From Paenochrobactrum glaciei (lineage in GTDB: Bacteria; Pseudomonadota; Alphaproteobacteria; Rhizobiales; Rhizobiaceae), in contig NZ_BAAADE010000004.1 of the NCBI RefSeq assembly GCF_039522165.1, forward strand, positions 62,001 through 126,000: a stretch of DNA of 64,000 nucleotides. Reading direction: 5' to 3'. Below, piece by piece: positions 49,404 to 58,442 of this stretch. The notes beneath the pieces are model-generated. The model saw only the letters and a list, made by a program, of their open reading frames with translations. It was not told the origin of the DNA and did not search any database. Made by a program: the position numbers and the translations under genes. How positions within the stretch are numbered: position 1 is the first letter of the stretch; the number at the start of each line of letters is the position of its first letter.

Positions 49404-50660
49404 TCAACCTGCATTTTGCTGTTCTGCAACCTTACGGTCATAATGAAGTACAGCATCAAGCAGCACCTGCACACCGGCGCTACATTCAGAAGAGCTGGTG
49501 GCTTCGGCTTCATTATGGCTCAACCCGCCTTCACTCGGAACAAAGATCATAGTTGTCGGCACAATCGTTGCGGTATGGGCGGCATCATGTCCGGCACCGG
49601 AAATGAGATCCATGTTGCTATAGCCATGCTTGTCAGCAGCCTGACGCACTGCCTCAATGCAATCAGCATCAAAAACAACAGCATCGGTTTTTGAAATACA
49701 TTCCAGCGAACCGGTCAGGCCGACCTGTTCTTTCTGGGCTTCAAACATTTCAAAAATACGGGCTTCCATTTCATCCAGCACAGCATCATCCGGATGGCGG
49801 ATATCAACGGTGAAATGCACCTCGCCCGGAATAACATTGGTAGAATTCGGAGTGATTTCCATAAAGCCGATGGTGCCCACTGCATGCGGTGCATGTTTAT
49901 GTGCCAGCTCATCAATATAAGAAATCAAGCGCGCAACACCGAGCAATGCATTGCGGCGCATGCTCATCGGAGTGGAACCGGTATGAGCGGCAGTACCAAA
50001 CAGGCGGCCTTCATACCAACGCATACCCTGCACGCCCTGAACCACACCTATCAGTTTTTCTTGTGCCTCAAGAATTGGCCCCTGTTCGATATGGAGCTCA
50101 AACATAGCGCCAAAGCTTGTTTCTTGTTTGCTTGCTTCACCGCGATAGCCAATATCATCTAAAGCCGTGCCAAATTTCACACCTTCAACGTCTTCACGAT
50201 TATCAGCATAATCACGGCTGTAGACACCGGCATAAACGCCGGAACCAAGCATGGCCGGTGAAAATCTGGAGCCTTCTTCATTTGTCCAATTGACGAGCAT
50301 CAGCGGCGCTTCGGTAACATAACCGCTCTGATCCAAAGTGCGCAACACTTCCAGACCACCCAATACCCCCAAAATACCGTCGAATTTACCACCGGTCGGC
50401 TGGGTATCAAGATGGCTGCCCATGGCAATGGGAGCAAGATTATTATTACGCCCTTCGCGCAGCGCAAACATATTGCCAACATCGTCAACTTTAACGCTCA
50501 TGCCCAATTTTTCACATTGGGTTGTCAGCCAATCGCGCACATTTTTATCATGCTCGGTCAGCGTTAAACGTGCCACACCACCATTAGGCAAGCCGCCCAG
50601 TTTGGCGGTTTCCATCAGGCTGTTCCATAAGCGGTTTTCATCGACAATCATATTAGACAT
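49404..50660 (-). CDS. M20-family amidase (hydantoinase/carbamoylase-type)
   Basis: This zinc hydrolase of about 418 residues has metal ligands in AMGSHLDTQPTGGKFDG, the catalytic glutamates in NWTNEEGSRFSPAM and a histidine in FELHIEQGP. These blocks match N-carbamoyl-L-amino-acid hydrolase, allantoate amidohydrolase and beta-ureidopropionase. AHTGSTPM is part of the dimerisation domain. The start at 50660 (MSNMIVDENRLW) has GGAGGAGG upstream; nine more residues at 50687 are unlikely. With the M81 gene it probably degrades an N-carbamoyl, amide or peptide-like compound. Confidence 0.88.
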   Translation of the reverse strand: MSNMIVDENRLWNSLMETAKLGGLPNGGVARLTLTEHDKNVRDWLTTQCEKLGMSVKVDDVGNMFALREGRNNNLAPIAMGSHLDTQPTGGKFDGILGVLGGLEVLRTLDQSGYVTEAPLMLVNWTNEEGSRFSPAMLGSGVYAGVYSRDYADNREDVEGVKFGTALDDIGYRGEASKQETSFGAMFELHIEQGPILEAQEKLIGVVQGVQGMRWYEGRLFGTAAHTGSTPMSMRRNALLGVARLISYIDELAHKHAPHAVGTIGFMEITPNSTNVIPGEVHFTVDIRHPDDAVLDEMEARIFEMFEAQKEQVGLTGSLECISKTDAVVFDADCIEAVRQAADKHGYSNMDLISGAGHDAAHTATIVPTTMIFVPSEGGLSHNEAEATSSSECSAGVQVLLDAVLHYDRKVAEQQNAG

Positions 50661-50693
50661 AGAAAGTGTGCCTCCTCCGGCAAACACGGCATG

Positions 50694-51401
50694 TTAATTG
50701 GCTTTCACACCCAAATAGCGGTCTCGTGCATCTGTATCAGCGATAAATTCTTGTGCGGTTCCGTGATAAACAATGCGCCCCAGTTCCAGAATATAATGGC
50801 GGTCTGCCAATGCGGTACAAACGGCCAGATTTTGCTCAACCAGCAAAATAGGCACGCCGGCTGCACGGATTTTCTGAATTTGGCTGACAATTTCCTCAAC
50901 AATAACCGGTGCCAGTCCTTCAACAGGCTCATCCAGCATCAATAGTTTTGGATTATTGAGCAAAGCACGCGCGATTGAGAGCATTTGCTGCTCACCACCC
51001 GACAATTGGCTGCCACCATTTTTCCGGCGCTCTTCAAGGCGCGGGAAAATCTGATAAATATCAGCCATCGACCAAGGGGAATTTTTACGCTGGGCAATTT
51101 GAAGATTTTCTTCAACGCTGAGCATGCTAAAAATACCACGATCTTCCGGTACCAATGCCAGCCCCTGCTGCGAAACCTTATAGGCAGGCAAACCTGCCAT
51201 ATTTTTTCCGCCGAGCGTGATTTTGCCTTTGGCCGGTGTCAGCAAACCACTGATGGATTTCAGCGTTGAGCTTTTACCTGCACCATTGCGGCCAAGCAGT
51301 GTGACAATTTCACCCTCATTCACTTCCAGCGAAACGCCTTGAATGATGTGACTTTTGCCATAGTAACTGTGAATATTATCCACTTGAAGAAAAGCACTCA
51401 T
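50694..51401 (-). CDS. Branched-chain amino-acid-type ABC ATPase, LivF-like (system 2)
   Basis: This 235-residue ATPase has Walker A GRNGAGKSST near 38-47, signature LSGGEQQMLSIARALL and Walker B LLMLDEPVEGLAP. It overlaps the LivG-like gene by four bases. It is followed by the M20 hydrolase gene after 33 bases. It belongs to the second complete Liv-type importer of the window. Confidence 0.92.
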   Translation of the reverse strand: MSAFLQVDNIHSYYGKSHIIQGVSLEVNEGEIVTLLGRNGAGKSSTLKSISGLLTPAKGKITLGGKNMAGLPAYKVSQQGLALVPEDRGIFSMLSVEENLQIAQRKNSPWSMADIYQIFPRLEERRKNGGSQLSGGEQQMLSIARALLNNPKLLMLDEPVEGLAPVIVEEIVSQIQKIRAAGVPILLVEQNLAVCTALADRHYILELGRIVYHGTAQEFIADTDARDRYLGVKAN

Positions 51402-52192
51402 GCGATATCTCCCGTGATCATATTGCCAAGATAAGCACGTTGTACTTCCGGATCTTCGCGCACAAATGCAGGCGCGCCTTCAACCAGTTTACGTCCCGCA
51501 CGCATCACCGTGACGGTGTCGCTGATATTCATCACAATGCCCATATTATGCTCGATAAACAGAACGGTATGATCGCGACCCAAATCTTTAATCAGGCGCT
51601 TCATATCCTCAATGTCATCAATCCCCATACCGGATGTCGGTTCGTCCATCAGGATAACAAGCGGTTTGGAAGCCATGGCCATGCCAACTTCCAAACGTCT
51701 TTGCTGGCCATGGGAGAGTTCACCCGCTGCGCGCGAACGCACATGAGTAAGGTTCAAACGCTCCATCACATATTCTGCGGTTTCGCGTGTTTCCACATTG
51801 CTGTCGGCACTGCGCCATGGTGCCAGTGCAGCCCAAGGTGTTTTTCCTTGCGCTGCAAGGCGCAAATTTTCATAGACATCCAGCGTCGGGAAAAGACTGG
51901 TCACCTGAAAAGAACGGGCAACGCCAAGCTGCACACGTTCTTCTGCCGAAGCTGGGGTGATGTCTTTTCCATAAAGATGGATCGAACCTGACGATGCCTT
52001 CACGCGTCCGGTGAGCGCATGAAACAAAGTGGTCTTACCAGCACCATTCGGCCCGATAATTGAATGCACACTATTGGCTTTGATCGACAGATCAACATCT
52101 GCAAGCGCTACGAATTTGCCGTAAGTGATGCCAATACCTTTGGTTTCAAGCGCCACTGATCCGGCGGAGTTTGGTTGATGCATTGCACTCAT
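51398..52192 (-). CDS. Branched-chain amino-acid-type ABC ATPase, LivG-like (system 2)
   Basis: This protein of about 264 residues starts MSAMHQPNSAGSVALETKG, with GGAGGAGAAGTGAC upstream of 52192. The frame is open for 39 more codons but runs into the LivM gene. Walker A is GPNGAGKTT near 45, the signature is LSHGQQRRLEVGMAMA and Walker B is VILMDEPTSGMG. It partners the LivF-like ATPase encoded next. Confidence 0.9.
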   Translation of the reverse strand: MSAMHQPNSAGSVALETKGIGITYGKFVALADVDLSIKANSVHSIIGPNGAGKTTLFHALTGRVKASSGSIHLYGKDITPASAEERVQLGVARSFQVTSLFPTLDVYENLRLAAQGKTPWAALAPWRSADSNVETRETAEYVMERLNLTHVRSRAAGELSHGQQRRLEVGMAMASKPLVILMDEPTSGMGIDDIEDMKRLIKDLGRDHTVLFIEHNMGIVMNISDTVTVMRAGRKLVEGAPAFVREDPEVQRAYLGNMITGDIA

Positions 52193-52193
52193 G

Positions 52194-53171
52194 TCACTTC
52201 TCCTCCGCTGTATCTTGGGTTTTTGCGTCTTCTTGTTTTGAGGTGAGCGCCGCCACCAATTTTTCCAAAAGACCCCAGAGACCTTTTTGAGCAAAAAGCG
52301 AAACAACAATCAGCGCCAAGCCTAACAGCAACAACCAACGCGGCCAGATGACCGAGAGCCAGTCGGCTAAAAGCAGATAGCTCGCCGCACCCAGCACAGA
52401 AGCAATCAAGCTGGTGCTGCCGCCAATGATGGTCATGATCAGGATCATTTCACTGGTGTGGTGCTCAATGCTTGTCAGCGGTGCAACCCCAATCAACATC
52501 GCATGTAATGCACCTGCCAATGCAGTAACTGCACCGGAGATGGCAAAAGCTGTCACTTTGAACGCCTTGATCGGGAAACCAACCGCAATGGCACGTTCTT
52601 CGTTTTCCCGAATAGCAATCAGTGTGCGGCCAAACGTGGACTGGATTGCGCGCAATAGAAGCGCAAAAACCACGAGGAAGATAACCGCGACATAGGTGTA
52701 ATATGACCATGTCGATGACAGAATTGTTCCGCCAAAGCTTGGACGCGGCACATCCAGCAGGCCGTTATCACCACCGGTAATATCGCTGAATGTATAAGCA
52801 AGGAAGAAGAACAGCTGCGAGAAGGCAAGCGTCAGCATGACAAAGTAAACACCTTGCCTGCGGATGGCAAACCAGCCGACCAGTGTGGCAAGGGCTGCAC
52901 CGCTCACAATTGCCACCGGCAGCATCACGCCGACAGGCAGACCGGTGCGGGTAAGCATGATGCCCGCAATATAGCTGCCGGAACCGAAGAAAATGCCCTG
53001 TCCGAAGGACAGAAGTCCGGTATAGCCAAGCAGCAGGTTACATGCTGTGACAGCAAGCGCAAAAATCAGGATTTCAGTTGCCAGAATACCGGATTTCATA
53101 AAGACCGGCATAATCAGAACAGCAGCAACGGCCAGCAAAAACTGAAAGTAGGGATTGTTCAGGGTTTTCAT
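52194..53171 (-). CDS. Branched-chain amino-acid-type ABC permease, LivM-like (system 2)
   Basis: This 325-residue permease has about 10 membrane segments, with GYTGLLSFGQGIFFGSGSYI near 50-69 and RRQGVYFVMLTLAFSQLFFF. IGGSTSLIASVLGAASYLLL lies near the C-terminus. The final 20 residues are charged (KQEDAKTQDTAEEK). The start follows GGGAGAGC. The gap to the LivH gene is three bases. Confidence 0.9.
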   Translation of the reverse strand: MKTLNNPYFQFLLAVAAVLIMPVFMKSGILATEILIFALAVTACNLLLGYTGLLSFGQGIFFGSGSYIAGIMLTRTGLPVGVMLPVAIVSGAALATLVGWFAIRRQGVYFVMLTLAFSQLFFFLAYTFSDITGGDNGLLDVPRPSFGGTILSSTWSYYTYVAVIFLVVFALLLRAIQSTFGRTLIAIRENEERAIAVGFPIKAFKVTAFAISGAVTALAGALHAMLIGVAPLTSIEHHTSEMILIMTIIGGSTSLIASVLGAASYLLLADWLSVIWPRWLLLLGLALIVVSLFAQKGLWGLLEKLVAALTSKQEDAKTQDTAEEK

Positions 53172-53174
53172 GAT

Positions 53175-54029
53175 TTATGCTCTCCCGAACAGGCCGCGCG
53201 GCATTGAAATAATAACCAGTGCCATACCGACATAAATGATCAGACGCGCACCTTCGGGCCAGATCGTTGCCATCATACTTTGCAGCACGCCAACCAGAAT
53301 ACCGGCAACCAAGGCGCCCGTATAACTGCCCATACCGCCGATAACCACCACCACGAAGGCAATGCCGAGTGCATCAATACCCATGAAAGGTTCAACACCG
53401 CGGATAGGTGCCACAAGCGCACCAGCAAGACCGGCAAGACCTGCACCAAGAGCAAAAATAGCTGTGTTAATACGCAGCGTATTATAGCCAAGCAATGCCA
53501 TATTGTCGGAGGATTCCGAACCCGCACGCACAATTGCGCCAAGGCGTGTACCCTCAAGCAACCACCACAACAGGGCTGCGAGAATAGCCGTAAAGACAAT
53601 GACAAAAATGCGATATTGCGGATAGATGAAATCGCCCCAGATGAAGACACCGCTCAAAGCAGCAGGCGCAGAAACACTGCCACCCAGCGGGCCCCAAATG
53701 ATGATGACAAATTCCTGAATGGCGAGCGCCATACCCACAGTCACCAAAATATGGAATGTATGCGGGAGTTTATAAATACGACGCAGCAATAATGCTTCCG
53801 TCACCGCTGCCAGTGCTGCCACAATCACTGTTGCAACGGGCATTGCTACCCAGAAGCTGAAACCGCGTTCAACCAGATCATAAGCCAGATAGGCACCCAA
53901 CAGATAAAAAGCGCCGTGGGCAAAGTTTACAAACTGCAATAGTCCGAAAATAACGCTAAGTCCGACGGCGAGCAGGAAATAAAGCATCCCCAGCCCGATG
54001 CCGTTCAGCATCTGGAATAAATAAATCAC
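53175..54029 (-). CDS. Branched-chain amino-acid-type ABC permease, LivH-like (system 2)
   Basis: This 284-residue permease starts with GTG (54029) after AGGAGAACTCTG. It has the LivH motifs VNFAHGAFYLLGAYLAYDL and FVVVVIGGMGSYTGALVAGI. It ends ISMPRGLFGRA, a variant of the usual RPRGLFG end. It forms the channel with the LivM-like protein. A stem-loop separates it from the upstream SBP gene. Confidence 0.9.
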   Translation of the reverse strand: MIYLFQMLNGIGLGMLYFLLAVGLSVIFGLLQFVNFAHGAFYLLGAYLAYDLVERGFSFWVAMPVATVIVAALAAVTEALLLRRIYKLPHTFHILVTVGMALAIQEFVIIIWGPLGGSVSAPAALSGVFIWGDFIYPQYRIFVIVFTAILAALLWWLLEGTRLGAIVRAGSESSDNMALLGYNTLRINTAIFALGAGLAGLAGALVAPIRGVEPFMGIDALGIAFVVVVIGGMGSYTGALVAGILVGVLQSMMATIWPEGARLIIYVGMALVIISMPRGLFGRA

Positions 54030-54059
54030 CAGAGTTCTCCTGAGAGTAAGAAGTCAGGC

Positions 54060-54079
54060 GCGGGCAATAAAATGCCCGC
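54060..54079. repeat. Intercistronic stem-loop between SBP and LivH genes (system 2)
   Basis: GCGGGCA and TGCCCGC form perfect arms with a six-base loop. No U-tract follows on the transcribed strand. It is in the same position as the stem-loop at 31245-31271 in system 1. Confidence 0.6.
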
Positions 54080-54119
54080 ACGAGTGAGTTGTATCGGGTA
54101 ACTTTAAGCCTTGGCGGCT

Positions 54120-55328
54120 TTAGCCCATTTTACAACCGGCAGCTTCCGGATCGAGGAATGACTTACCAGCTGATACAACATCAGCATAATCGACTTTGTC
54201 TTTCATCGCCGACTTGGCCTTACCCTTCAGGAGATAATAATCTTTGATAACCTGATGGTCGCCGCCGCGGATAACCTCTTCACCGGTAAGACCGGCATAT
54301 TTCATGTCGTTCAACACTTTGGCGACAGCTTCGCCATCGCTGCTGCCAGCCTGTACGGCTGCATCAATCAGCAGCTTGGTCATCAGATATGAGCCTGCCA
54401 GCGAATAGTTCGGGCTTTCGCCATATTTAGCCTGGGTCAGCACTGCCAATTCATTATTCGTTGGCGCATCCACACCGTGCCAATATTGCGCACCGAAATA
54501 CACATCTTCACTTAAATCAGGGCCAAGGCCTTCAAATTGCTCAAGGCCGGACGCCCATGCAACCACAATTTTCATGCGTTCTTTAAGGCCAAAGCTGATC
54601 GCCTGACGCAATGTGTCAGAAGACTGTGCACCAAAGTTCAGGATCAGCAATGCATCCGGCTTTGCCGCAATCGCATTGGTCAGATAACCACTGAATTCTT
54701 TTTCGGTCAGCGAATGATAGCTGTTACCAACATGCTCGGCGCCTTTTTCTTTAAAGACATTTTTAGCCGCATTGAGAAGGCCGTCACCAAACACATATTG
54801 CGGCGTGATAGTGTACCAACGCTTAACGTCCGGCATCTGTTCGATGATCGGGCGAACGGTCTGTTCGATCGCACCAAATGTCGGCACGCTCCAGCGATAA
54901 GTACCGGCATTACAATCCACACCAGTCAGTTCATCCGCACCGGCTGTGGTAAAGAAGGTTGCTTTTGCTTTGGTTGCTTCTTTGCCCATGGCGAGCGATT
55001 CAGAAGACAAAATACCGCCAGCAAAGAGCTTGATACCATTTTGCTCAATGGCATCCTGCATTTTACGGACAGCAGTGGCTGGCTTGCCTTCTGTGTCCAT
55101 GTCGAAGGTTTTAACTTTGATACCGTGCTTCTTTTCCGCCTCTTCTGCTGCGATGATAGCACCCATCGAGGCATATTTTCCGTTGGCCGCAAATGCACCG
55201 GAAATAGGCACAGGAATACCGATATTTAATGTATCCGTTGCTGCCCATGCGCTGCGAATGAGACCTGGCATTGCCAGTGTGGTTCCAGCCAAAGCAGAAT
55301 AGGTCAAGAATTGACGTCTTGATATCAT
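54120..55328 (-). CDS. Branched-chain amino-acid-type periplasmic binding protein, Tat-exported (system 2)
   Basis: This 402-residue protein starts MISRRQFLTYSALAGTTLAM. SRRQFL is a twin-arginine signal, unlike the Sec signals of the system-1 binding proteins. The mature part is a type-I binding fold: LNIGIPVPISGAFAANGKYA at the start and a second lobe around YSLAGSYLMTKLLIDAAVQA. It is the first gene of an eight-gene minus-strand operon (SBP, LivH, LivM, LivG, LivF, M20, M81, GntR). A 33-base dyad lies just upstream. The ligand is probably an amide, peptide-like or N-carbamoyl compound judging from the hydrolases; that is inference. Confidence 0.88.
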   Translation of the reverse strand: MISRRQFLTYSALAGTTLAMPGLIRSAWAATDTLNIGIPVPISGAFAANGKYASMGAIIAAEEAEKKHGIKVKTFDMDTEGKPATAVRKMQDAIEQNGIKLFAGGILSSESLAMGKEATKAKATFFTTAGADELTGVDCNAGTYRWSVPTFGAIEQTVRPIIEQMPDVKRWYTITPQYVFGDGLLNAAKNVFKEKGAEHVGNSYHSLTEKEFSGYLTNAIAAKPDALLILNFGAQSSDTLRQAISFGLKERMKIVVAWASGLEQFEGLGPDLSEDVYFGAQYWHGVDAPTNNELAVLTQAKYGESPNYSLAGSYLMTKLLIDAAVQAGSSDGEAVAKVLNDMKYAGLTGEEVIRGGDHQVIKDYYLLKGKAKSAMKDKVDYADVVSAGKSFLDPEAAGCKMG

Positions 55329-55665
55329 ACCTAATTGTTCCCTTTTATAACATCTCTTTTAGTAGAGATCGTTATAACTATACGCATAGATTATATGGAC
55401 TGTCTACGGGTAAAAATCAGGTAGAGAACATTCAATATAAACCATTGAATATGTTGTATTTATAATAACAATCAGCCCATTGAACATCAATTAAAATTGA
55501 TAACATTTTTGTGTGCATTGCCGGACAAAGCATGAGATTCTTCTATATTTCAAATCCTGCTAAAATACATATGGCGCGACACTATAAATATAAGCCACAT
55601 CTAAATTAGTGACTTTTTTAATATATCGCGCCGCAATTAATCGACTATATTTTTGAGATGCTAGT
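55329..55665. other. AT-rich intergenic region with several dyads
   Basis: This 337-base stretch holds the promoter region of the system-2 operon and the 3' flank of the hydroxybutyrate dehydrogenase gene. No gene is seen. It contains the dyad at 55345-55377, a 16-base palindrome-like ATCAATT-AA-AATTGAT (55486-55501), and a long dyad GGCGCGA (55573-55579) / TCGCGCC (55626-55632) spaced by 46 bases. Confidence 0.5.
55345..55377. promoter_or_regulatory. Long dyad immediately upstream of the system-2 SBP gene
   Basis: TTATAACATCTCT pairs with AGAGATCGTTATAA (one inserted base) around TTTAGT. It lies 17-49 bases upstream of the ATG at 55328. It could be the operator of the GntR regulator at the end of the operon, or a leader hairpin. 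Confidence 0.5.
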
Positions 55666-56457
55666 TTATTTAGCTGTCCAGCCACCATCAATGGAAATCG
55701 TGGTTCCGGTGATGGAACGTGCCCAATCCCCACACAGATAAAAAGCCATTTCCGCAATTTCATCAAGGCCGACAAATTTTTTGGTTGGCTGGCCTGCCAA
55801 AATCACATTTTTGATGGCTTCATTCTCACTCATGCCATGCGCTTGAGCCTGATCACGCACTTGTTTTTCAACCAATGGCGTCAGCACAAAACCGGGACAA
55901 ATCGCATTACAGGTGATGCCGTGTTCTGCACTTTCCAGCGCCACGCCTTTGGTCAAACCAACCACAGCATGTTTGGTTGCCACATAAGGCGCTTTATTGA
56001 CAGAGGCGCGCAAACCATGTGCAGAAGCAATATTGATGATGCGTCCCCAACCTGCTTTTTTCATCAAAGGCAAGGCTGCATGAATAGTATGATAGCTGCT
56101 ATCCAGCGAGATCTGTACGATCCGGTTGAAATCAGCATATTCAAACTGGTCAATCGGCTGCACTTTTTGAATGCCCGCATTATTGACCAGAATATCAATG
56201 CGGCCAAACTGTTGAATAACAGCGGGTGCAAGGCTGGCACTTTGTGCATTGTCGCTCAAATCTGCCTGAAAATAGACCGGCGCGTGTTTTGCGCCTTTCC
56301 CAGCGATTGCAAGCGCTGGGGCTGCCTGATCTGCGTTCTCCATCCCATGCATTGCCACTTGAAAACCCGCCTCACAATATCGCTGGGCAATGGCTAAGCC
56401 GATACCGCTGGTCGAGCCGGTAATAAGAGCAATTTTGGGTTCTTGATGATCTGCCAT
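55666..56457 (-). CDS. bdhA: 3-hydroxybutyrate dehydrogenase
   Basis: This 263-residue SDR has GSTSGIG near 14-20, catalytic S145, Y158 and K162 in the YVATK motif. It also has the substrate-binding blocks diagnostic of D-3-hydroxybutyrate dehydrogenase: SAHGLRASVNKAPY, CPGFVLTPLVEKQ and GQPTKKFV. It oxidises 3-hydroxybutyrate to acetoacetate with NAD. The gene is five bases after the acetoacetate-CoA ligase gene, whose product takes the next step. It ends the operon of transport system 3. Confidence 0.92.
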   Translation of the reverse strand: MADHQEPKIALITGSTSGIGLAIAQRYCEAGFQVAMHGMENADQAAPALAIAGKGAKHAPVYFQADLSDNAQSASLAPAVIQQFGRIDILVNNAGIQKVQPIDQFEYADFNRIVQISLDSSYHTIHAALPLMKKAGWGRIINIASAHGLRASVNKAPYVATKHAVVGLTKGVALESAEHGITCNAICPGFVLTPLVEKQVRDQAQAHGMSENEAIKNVILAGQPTKKFVGLDEIAEMAFYLCGDWARSITGTTISIDGGWTAK

Positions 56458-56462
56458 AGAGT

Positions 56463-58442
56463 TCAGTCTTTCAGTTCAGCAATATTTTGATAAAGTGCAA
56501 GCGCTTCAGGGTTCATCAACGCATCCAGATTTTTGACCGCACGCCCGTGGATCGTATCACGCACGGCAATTTCAGAAATTTTTCCCGAGCGCGTACGCGG
56601 TATGGCAGCAATCGCAATAATCTTGGCTGGCACATGACGGGGGCTCGCACCTGAGCGGATGCGACCACGAATGGTCTGACGCAGTTCATCAGTTAAAGCC
56701 TCGTTGGCTTTAAGTTTCACAAACAACACAATGCGCTGATCACCGTGAATATCCTGACCAACTGTCACCGCTTCTTCAACGGCATCAATCGTTTCCACCT
56801 GACGATAAATTTCAGATGTGCCGATCCTTACACCACCCGGATTTAAGGTTGTGTCGGAGCGACCATGAATAATATAACCACCGGAAAATCGCTTTTCAGC
56901 AAAGTCGCCATGCGCCCAGAGATCGGGAAAACGCTCAAAATAAGCGGCATGATAACGGGAGCCGTCTTCATCACCCCAGAATTTCACCGGCATGGATAAA
57001 TGTGCATTACGGCATATAAGTTCACCGGATTGCCCGTTTTCACTTGGTACTTCAGGACGCGGTAAAGGCTGCCCTTCATCATCCAGCACATCCAAATCCA
57101 TGCCCAGCATTGCACCTTGCAACTCTCCGCGCCAGACAGCTTGCAACGGATTGCCACCTAAAAAGCAAGCGCAAATATCAGTACCGCCAGAGATAGAGGC
57201 AAGATGCACATCGCTTTTCCACTTTTGATAAATATAATCAAAAGCAGACGGAATAAGCGCTGAGCCCGTTGATAAAATGGTTCTCAAGGAGGATAGATCA
57301 TGGCTTTCAAGGGGGCATAGACCTGCATTATTGCATGCATCAATAAATTTGGCCGACGTGCCAAATGTTGCAATCTGCTCCGCATCGATCAGATCAATGA
57401 GCCGTGACTGTGCCGGATAAGCAGGATTGCCATCATAGGTGACAAGGGTTGCGCCCAAAGCCAAAGCTGACACCTGCCAGTTCCACATCATCCAACCGCA
57501 AGTGGTGAAATAGAAAAAGCGTTCATTGGCCTGAATATCACTTTGTAGTTTCAGCTCTTTGAGATGCTGCAACAGCAATCCACCGGCAGAATGCGTGATA
57601 CATTTCGGCACGCCGGTTGTTCCGGAAGAATAAAGAATTGCCAAAGGCGCATTAAACGGCATTGGCACAAAATCAATTTTACGCGGAGAATATTGCTGCA
57701 ACAGAGCATCAAATTGATGGGTAGCAACGCCATCTACAGCCTCAAGGTCTTGCTCACCTATTAAAATGAGCTGTTCAGGCTTGGCATTCTTACAAACTTC
57801 TCGAATGGTCGGTAAGACGTCTTGTTTTTTACCGGCATATTGATAAGTAGCAACTGCAATCAGCACTTTTGGTGCAATTTGGCTCAAGCGATCAGAGGCA
57901 CTGGCAGGACCAAAATCCGGTGAACAAGACGACCAGATCGCGCCCAAACTGCTGGTCGCCAGATAGCCGATGATGGCTTCAATATCATGGGTGACAATAG
58001 CCCCGACACGATCACCTTTGCAAACACCCATTGCCTGCAAAGCCTGCGCCAGACTTGAAACTTTATCATAAAGTTCTTTGCGGGTAATTGCGCGCCTTGT
58101 TCCGTCATCGCGATGCGCGATGATAGCCAACCGGTCGTCTGGTTCACGCAAGAGGTTTTCAGCATAATTTAAACGACTATCAGGGAAAAAACGAACATCC
58201 CTGATATTATCGGATGGAGCAACAGCACGCTCGCCTTTTTCACCGATAATATCTAACTCATCCCAGAGCGCACTATAAAATGCTTCCGGCGCAGACACAG
58301 ACCAATCGAGCAATCCCTGATAATCATCCGGCTTGTAGCCATGCTGATCTTGCGTCTTGAGTGCAAATTTAAACAGCACCGAACCTTCAAGACGATGTCT
58401 TGAAGGTTGCCAAACGATCCGGTTGTCTCCGGCTTCACTCAT
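56463..58442 (-). CDS. acsA: Acetoacetate-CoA ligase (acetoacetyl-CoA synthetase)
   Basis: This protein of about 659 residues is of the adenylate-forming superfamily, the size of acetoacetyl-CoA synthetases. It has the N-terminal ACAS-like segment (LDWSVSAPEAFYSALWDEL), P-loop LYSSGTTGVPKCITHS and FFYFTTCGWMMWNWQVS typical of this subgroup. A C-terminal TRSGKISEIAVRD carries the acetylatable lysine. The ATG at 58442 has GAGAGGTC at good spacing and overlaps the preceding stop; 58448 is the alternative. It activates acetoacetate to acetoacetyl-CoA. The symbol is tentative; aacS is also used. Confidence 0.9.
   Translation of the reverse strand: MSEAGDNRIVWQPSRHRLEGSVLFKFALKTQDQHGYKPDDYQGLLDWSVSAPEAFYSALWDELDIIGEKGERAVAPSDNIRDVRFFPDSRLNYAENLLREPDDRLAIIAHRDDGTRRAITRKELYDKVSSLAQALQAMGVCKGDRVGAIVTHDIEAIIGYLATSSLGAIWSSCSPDFGPASASDRLSQIAPKVLIAVATYQYAGKKQDVLPTIREVCKNAKPEQLILIGEQDLEAVDGVATHQFDALLQQYSPRKIDFVPMPFNAPLAILYSSGTTGVPKCITHSAGGLLLQHLKELKLQSDIQANERFFYFTTCGWMMWNWQVSALALGATLVTYDGNPAYPAQSRLIDLIDAEQIATFGTSAKFIDACNNAGLCPLESHDLSSLRTILSTGSALIPSAFDYIYQKWKSDVHLASISGGTDICACFLGGNPLQAVWRGELQGAMLGMDLDVLDDEGQPLPRPEVPSENGQSGELICRNAHLSMPVKFWGDEDGSRYHAAYFERFPDLWAHGDFAEKRFSGGYIIHGRSDTTLNPGGVRIGTSEIYRQVETIDAVEEAVTVGQDIHGDQRIVLFVKLKANEALTDELRQTIRGRIRSGASPRHVPAKIIAIAAIPRTRSGKISEIAVRDTIHGRAVKNLDALMNPEALALYQNIAELKD

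Noticed and set aside
54537..55229. 230-codon plus-strand open frame opposite the system-2 SBP gene
   Set aside because: It is an antisense shadow of a well-supported binding protein, with no ribosome site and no recognisable fold.
55560..55775. 71-codon minus-strand frame overlapping the end of the hydroxybutyrate dehydrogenase gene
   Set aside because: It shares most of its length with the dehydrogenase gene in another frame and has no start signal or family pattern.
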